From Inia geoffrensis (lineage: Eukaryota > Chordata > Mammalia > Artiodactyla > Iniidae), in contig CM070899.1 in NCBI GenBank assembly GCA_036417435.1, positions 66,667,001 to 66,731,000 of the forward strand: a DNA stretch of 64,000 bases, given 5' to 3'. How positions within the stretch are numbered: the first letter of the stretch is position 1; each line of letters begins with the position of its first letter. Shown piece after piece: positions 60,056 to 64,000 of this stretch. Under the pieces are notes generated by a model, which saw only the letters and a list, made by a program, of their open reading frames with translations, ran no database searches and was not told the DNA's origin. Made by a program: the position numbers and the translations under genes.

Positions 60056-60605
60056 CAAAACTTTGCAACAGTAGCTCCCATGCACTTATATCATCTTTAT
60101 TACTACATAGATTGATCACCACTGCTGCTTACAGCTTATAAAGGTGGCCTTGTTGCTTAGTTGTTTCTGAAAATACTCACTAGCTTATTGCTATTATATT
60201 TGGAAGAGACTGAAAAAAATACAAATACACATTTTTATTTCCTCCTCGAAGGCTTGATTCCTACCCATCAGGCATGCCGCTCTTCTAAGTAAGGGATAAA
60301 TTAAGCAAAATTATATCCTCCTTCTTTCTCCTCCCTTTTGCTTAACTCTTTTTCTGATCATAATATTAGGACCAGAGTGAAAAAAATGAACTATTGCTAT
60401 CTCCTAAGCCAAAAGACTAGTTATAAAAAGAATTTCTAAACATAGCTCTGTCCACGGCTGACAAATTACAACAGACTGCTCCATTATTATTTTATATTTC
60501 CATTATTCTGTATTTCCCCCTTATCGATAACACAATAGTAGATATTAGATATTATGCTCAAAATCTATTTAAAGGAAAGATCTGACCTAGCCACAACCAG
60601 TGTGG
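60051..60605. other. Intronic DNA, nothing recognised
   Basis: AT-rich, no assignment. Confidence 0.5.
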
Positions 60606-60609
60606 TGCA

Positions 60610-61135
60610 GACATATTTTCCCTTGGGTATCAGAGTCTTCAGGGGCCTGCTGCTTCTGGCCTTTGCTGTCTGTCATTCCTTCCAAGATGCTCTCACGCTC
60701 GCCCACACATTCCAGCTATACTAGGCATCTTTCAATTCCTTGAATGAACACTAGCTCCTTCCCATGCTGTCCCCTCTCCCTAGAACTCTCCTCCTTCCTT
60801 CTTCATATGGCTGTCATCTTCATATCCTTTAGTTCTGTTTAAATATCACTTCCTTCCCTGATCATCTCACTGCAGATAGGTATCTCCTATTATTCTCTTC
60901 CTCAGGTCGTATTTATTTTCTTCCTAAATTTACTATATCTTACAATTATAGTTATTGGACTAAATGATTTTTTTGCTTACTTACACACTTGCTTTTTCTG
61001 ATCCATATCCCAGCGAAATGTAAATTCCACAGGGCAGAGACTTTATCTTTCCTCTTCATAACCGTATCCTCAATGTCAGAAAATTGTGTGTTGATTGAAT
61101 GAATGAATGAATAAATGAATGGGTTGTTGAGTGAA
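60610..61135 (+). repeat. L2 LINE 3' portion
   Basis: L2 order is retained: 'ctgctgcttctggcctttgc', 'ttccctgatcatctcactgc', 'ttccacagggcagagacttt' and a terminal (TGAA)n at 61096-61120. Confidence 0.75.
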
Positions 61136-61670
61136 GGCTCATGAACAATCCTTCAAGGAAGCTTGAAGGAGAGGCAATGTCCTGGTAGAAAGCAGAGATC
61201 CTTGGCCAGTGGTGCAAACACCTCAGGTTGCCAATCTGAGTGGTAAGATATAAATGGTGGCATTTAAAGACTCCCTGAGCTGTGGCAGGATGAATATCCT
61301 TAAAAGTGATGCGTTGACCAAAGTCTCCTGAGATTCCTTCAGTTTAAAATAGATTGGGATTGTCTAAGAATTGCAAACAAGAAAACTTGTGGGAGCAATG
61401 AAGCCTCTGTGTTACACATTTTAATTTAAAGTGTTGATGCTTAATTTTAGCAGGTCTTATGATACTTTAACCCTGAGATAAAATACTTAGTTGAACTAAG
61501 AGAAAAAAAAAAAGTGTCACTACTTAAGATGACTATTACCGCAAAATTGGTAAGTAAAAAGAAAAAAATAAGGTATTTCACTTGCTTTTTAAAAGAGAAA
61601 CTATAGTTCATCTGAGGTTGATACGAGGAAGCTCTACAGAAAAGAAATGCCAGTTAAAAATATGGAAGGA
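61136..61670. other. Intronic DNA, nothing recognised
   Basis: No assignment. Confidence 0.45.
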
Positions 61671-61879
61671 GGGCTTCCCTGGTGGCGCAGTGGCTGAGAG
61701 TCCGCCTGCCAATGCAGGGGACGTGGGTTCATGCCCCGGTCCAGGAAGATCCCACATGCCGCAGAGCAACTGGGCCTGTGAGCCACGGCCACTGAGCCTG
61801 CGCGTCCGGAGCCTGTGCTCCGCAACAGGAGAGGCCACAACAGTGAGAAGCCTGCGTACCGCAAAAAAAAAAAAAAAAA
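61671..61879 (+). mobile_element. CHR-type SINE (short young form)
   Basis: Head 'gggcttccctggtggcgcag', full body to 'gcctgcgtaccgc' and an A-tail of 17. A target duplication is not obvious; 'atatggaagg' before and 'agttaggaaa' after share only parts. Confidence 0.94.
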
Positions 61880-62344
61880 GTTAGGAAATAATAGAATTAG
61901 AAAACCAGCATTTCACAATCCCCAAAGAAATCATTGATTCTAACAAGAATCATCAATGGATTCTAAAACCATTAAGCAAAGCTTTGATGGAGAACTAAAT
62001 ATTCACATGTCAAAACACTGTCCTACAGATTACCTGTTAATTATAAGGACAATCTGATGTCTATGAAGAAGATATTTGGCTGTCACCACTTTAGCATCAC
62101 AGAGAGTGGACAACACAAGTTGATGAGATGCCATATGAAGTATACATGCCAAAACCATTTAACCTGAATCCAAGGAAGCCTCTGGATCAAACTTATAGGT
62201 TATAGGAAATAGGGGCTAGGGGGAAAAGTTACAAGACACCATGAGGAAGTAATCAGACAAATCTAGAACATAAAACATTTCACATAATGATTCACCTGTT
62301 CCTTCAAATTGGTATTTAAAGGCTTCTGGGACTTCAATTTGAGT
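61880..62344. other. Intronic DNA, nothing recognised
   Basis: No assignment. Confidence 0.45.
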
Positions 62345-62348
62345 GGAG

Positions 62349-63210
62349 TTGTTTTTCCAGTTTTATTGAGAAATAATTGACTTCCATCACCACAGTATAA
62401 GTTTAAGGAGTATAACATGATGGTTTGATTTACATACATACTGTGAAACGATTATTGCAACAGGTTCAGCCAACATCCATCATCTCCTATAGATACAATA
62501 AAAAGAAAAGAAAAAAGAAAAGAAAAAAGAAAAAAAACTTTCCTTGTGATGAGACTCTCAGGAGTCACTCTCATAACAACTTCTCAGTATATCATACAGC
62601 CGTAATAACTATAGTCATCATGTTGTACATTATATTCCTAGTTCTTATTTCTCTTATAACTGAAAACTTGTACCTTTTTGACCACCTTCCTCCAATTCCC
62701 CCTCCCCCCACCCTCTGCCTCTGGAACCACATGTCTGGTCTCTTTTTTTATGAGTTTTTTTTTTTATTACACATATAAGTAAGATAATACAGTATTTGTC
62801 TTTCTCCCTCTGACTTATTTCCCTTAGCATAATGCCTTTAATGTCCATCCATTTTGTCACAAATGGCAGAATTTCCTCATTTTTATGGCTGAATAATATT
62901 CTATTTTGTAGAACGTCTTTACCCATTCATCCATTGGTGGACACTTAGGTTGTTTCCATGTCTTGACTATTGTAAATAAAGTTGCTATGAACATGGGCGT
63001 GCAGGTACCTTTTCAAGTTGGTGCTTTCATTTCCTCTGGATATATTCCCAGAAGTGGGATTGCTAGATCATATGACAGTAGTTATAGATTTAACTCTTTG
63101 AGGCTCCACCATACTGTTCTCCATAGTGGCTGTACCAATTTACAATCCCACCAACAGTGCACAGGGGTTCCCTTTTCTCCACATCCATGCCAGCATTTGT
63201 TATCTTGTCT
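62349..63210 (-). mobile_element. Older L1 (L1M-type) 3' end
   Basis: In reverse it runs from ORF2 at the cysteine knuckle ([18 protein letters not shown] on the minus strand, about 63120-63190) through the ORF2 end to a 3' UTR. The UTR has an AAAAG-rich stretch at 62497-62535 and an end near 'gttttattgagaaataattg' (about 62360). Divergence and the UTR type mark it as older than the 51787 element. It stops abruptly at the SINE T-run. Confidence 0.8.
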
Positions 63211-63422
63211 TTTTTTTTTTTTTTTTTTTTTGTGGTACGCGGGCCTCTCACTGTTGTGGCCTCTCCCATTGCAGAGCACGGGCTCCGGAGGTGCAGGCTC
63301 AGCGGTCATGGCTCACGGGCCCAGCCGCTCTGCAGCATGTGGGATCTTCCCAGACTGGGGCACGAACCCGTGTCCCCTGCATCGGCAGGCAGACTCTCAA
63401 CCACTGCGCCACTAGGGAAGCC
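63211..63422 (-). mobile_element. CHR-type SINE between two L1 segments
   Basis: A T-run at 63211-63231 is the reversed A-tail. The complete body ends at the head 'gggcttccctagtggcgcag' at about 63422. The expected duplication is absent at the head side, where L1 sequence follows directly. Confidence 0.93.
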
Positions 63423-64000
63423 CCCCTCCCTCTTGATCCTCCCTCCCACCCTCCCTGTTCCACCCCTCTAGGTGGTCACAAAGCACGGAGCTGATCTCCC
63501 TGTGCTATGTGGCTGCTTCCCAGCAGCTATCTATTTTACATTTGGTAGTGTATATATGTCCATGCCACTCTCTCCCTTCGTCCCAGCTTACCCTTCCCCT
63601 CCCCATGTCCTCAAGTCCATTCTCTACGTCTGTGTCTTTATTCCTGTCCTGCCCCTAGGTTCTTCAGAACCTTTTTATTTTTTTCTTTTAGATTCCATAT
63701 ATATGTGTTAGCATACGGTATTTGTTTTTCTCTTTCTGACTTACTTCACTCTGTATGACAGTCTCTAGGTCCATCCACCTCACTACAAATAACTCAATTT
63801 CGTTTCTTTTTATGGCCGAGTAATATTCCATTGCATATATGTGCCACATCTTCTTTATCCATTCATCTGTCGATGGACACTTAGGTTGCTTCCACATCCT
63901 AGCTATTGTAAATAGAGTTGCAATGAACACTGTGGTACATGACTCTTTTTGAATTATGGTTTTCTCAGGATATATGCCCAGTAGCGGGATTGCTGGGTCG
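63423..64000 (-). mobile_element. L1 fragment (ORF2 end and part of 3' UTR), cut by window edge
   Basis: In reverse it matches 58200-58780 of the full-length L1: ORF2 C-terminus (minus-strand frame 63688-63930, ending TAA) then 3' UTR as far as 'gggagggaggatcaagaggg'. The last roughly 115 bases, including the poly(A) signal and tail, are missing, and the CHR SINE head follows at once. Confidence 0.88.

Larger units (their letters stand above)
39520..64000 (-). other. AKAP6: AKAP6 intron, 3' part (5' end lies beyond the window)
   Basis: The intron ends with the acceptor CTTCTGTCCAG at 39530-39520 (minus strand) and runs off the right edge. No further AKAP6 exon is recognisable to 64000, so it is at least 24.5 kb. 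It holds the full-length L1, several L2 copies and four SINEs. Confidence 0.75.

Overview
This window is nuclear DNA of a mammal, most likely a cetacean (whale, dolphin or porpoise). It carries ten tRNA-derived SINEs. Nine are of the CHR type, whose 5' end reads gggcttccctggtggcgcag, and several are nearly intact with clear target-site duplications. It also has a cetartiodactyl-type full-length L1, and older mammalian MIR, L2, hAT, Tigger-like and MaLR elements. I see no BovB or ruminant-type SINE dimers and no pig PRE-1 SINEs. The cetacean call is an inference from repeat content. No bacterial-type gene organisation is present.

The only host gene I can support is AKAP6 (mAKAP), read on the minus strand. 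Two short coding exons are visible: 39371-39519 (49 codons plus 2 nt) and 24414-24534 (1 nt plus 40 codons). Both have consensus splice sites and their reading phases join exactly. They encode part of the spectrin-like repeat region of this PKA-anchoring scaffold. The rest of the window is intron: 1-24413, 24535-39370 (14.8 kb) and 39520-64000, with the outer two cut by the window edges.

Layout. 1-24 kb is mostly unique AT-rich intron with four CHR SINEs, an L1 tail, and a Tigger-like element nested in an hAT element. A small GC-rich island lies at 20.03-20.29 kb. 24.5-39.4 kb has one CHR SINE, several microsatellites, a perfect RFX-type X-box at 26833, and an L2-rich tract at 33.5-36.3 kb. 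39.5-51.8 kb has an L1 tail, an L2 copy split by a CHR SINE, a MaLR solo LTR with intact 5-bp target duplications, and a different tRNA-derived SINE. 51787-58897 is a complete-length but inactive L1 (5' UTR, ORF1, ORF2, 3' UTR) with exact 12-bp target duplications. 58.9-64 kb holds a second MaLR LTR, an L2 copy, a CHR SINE, and a compound L1/SINE/L1 structure at the right edge.

I found no operon-like system, CRISPR array or new gene family. The best leads are structural: a probable L1-SINE template-switch chimera near 63.2-64 kb, a CHR SINE with a two-part tail suggesting 3' transduction at 9.4-9.7 kb, and possible intronic regulatory DNA (the X-box, a CTCF-like core and the GC island). All need alignment or chromatin data to confirm.
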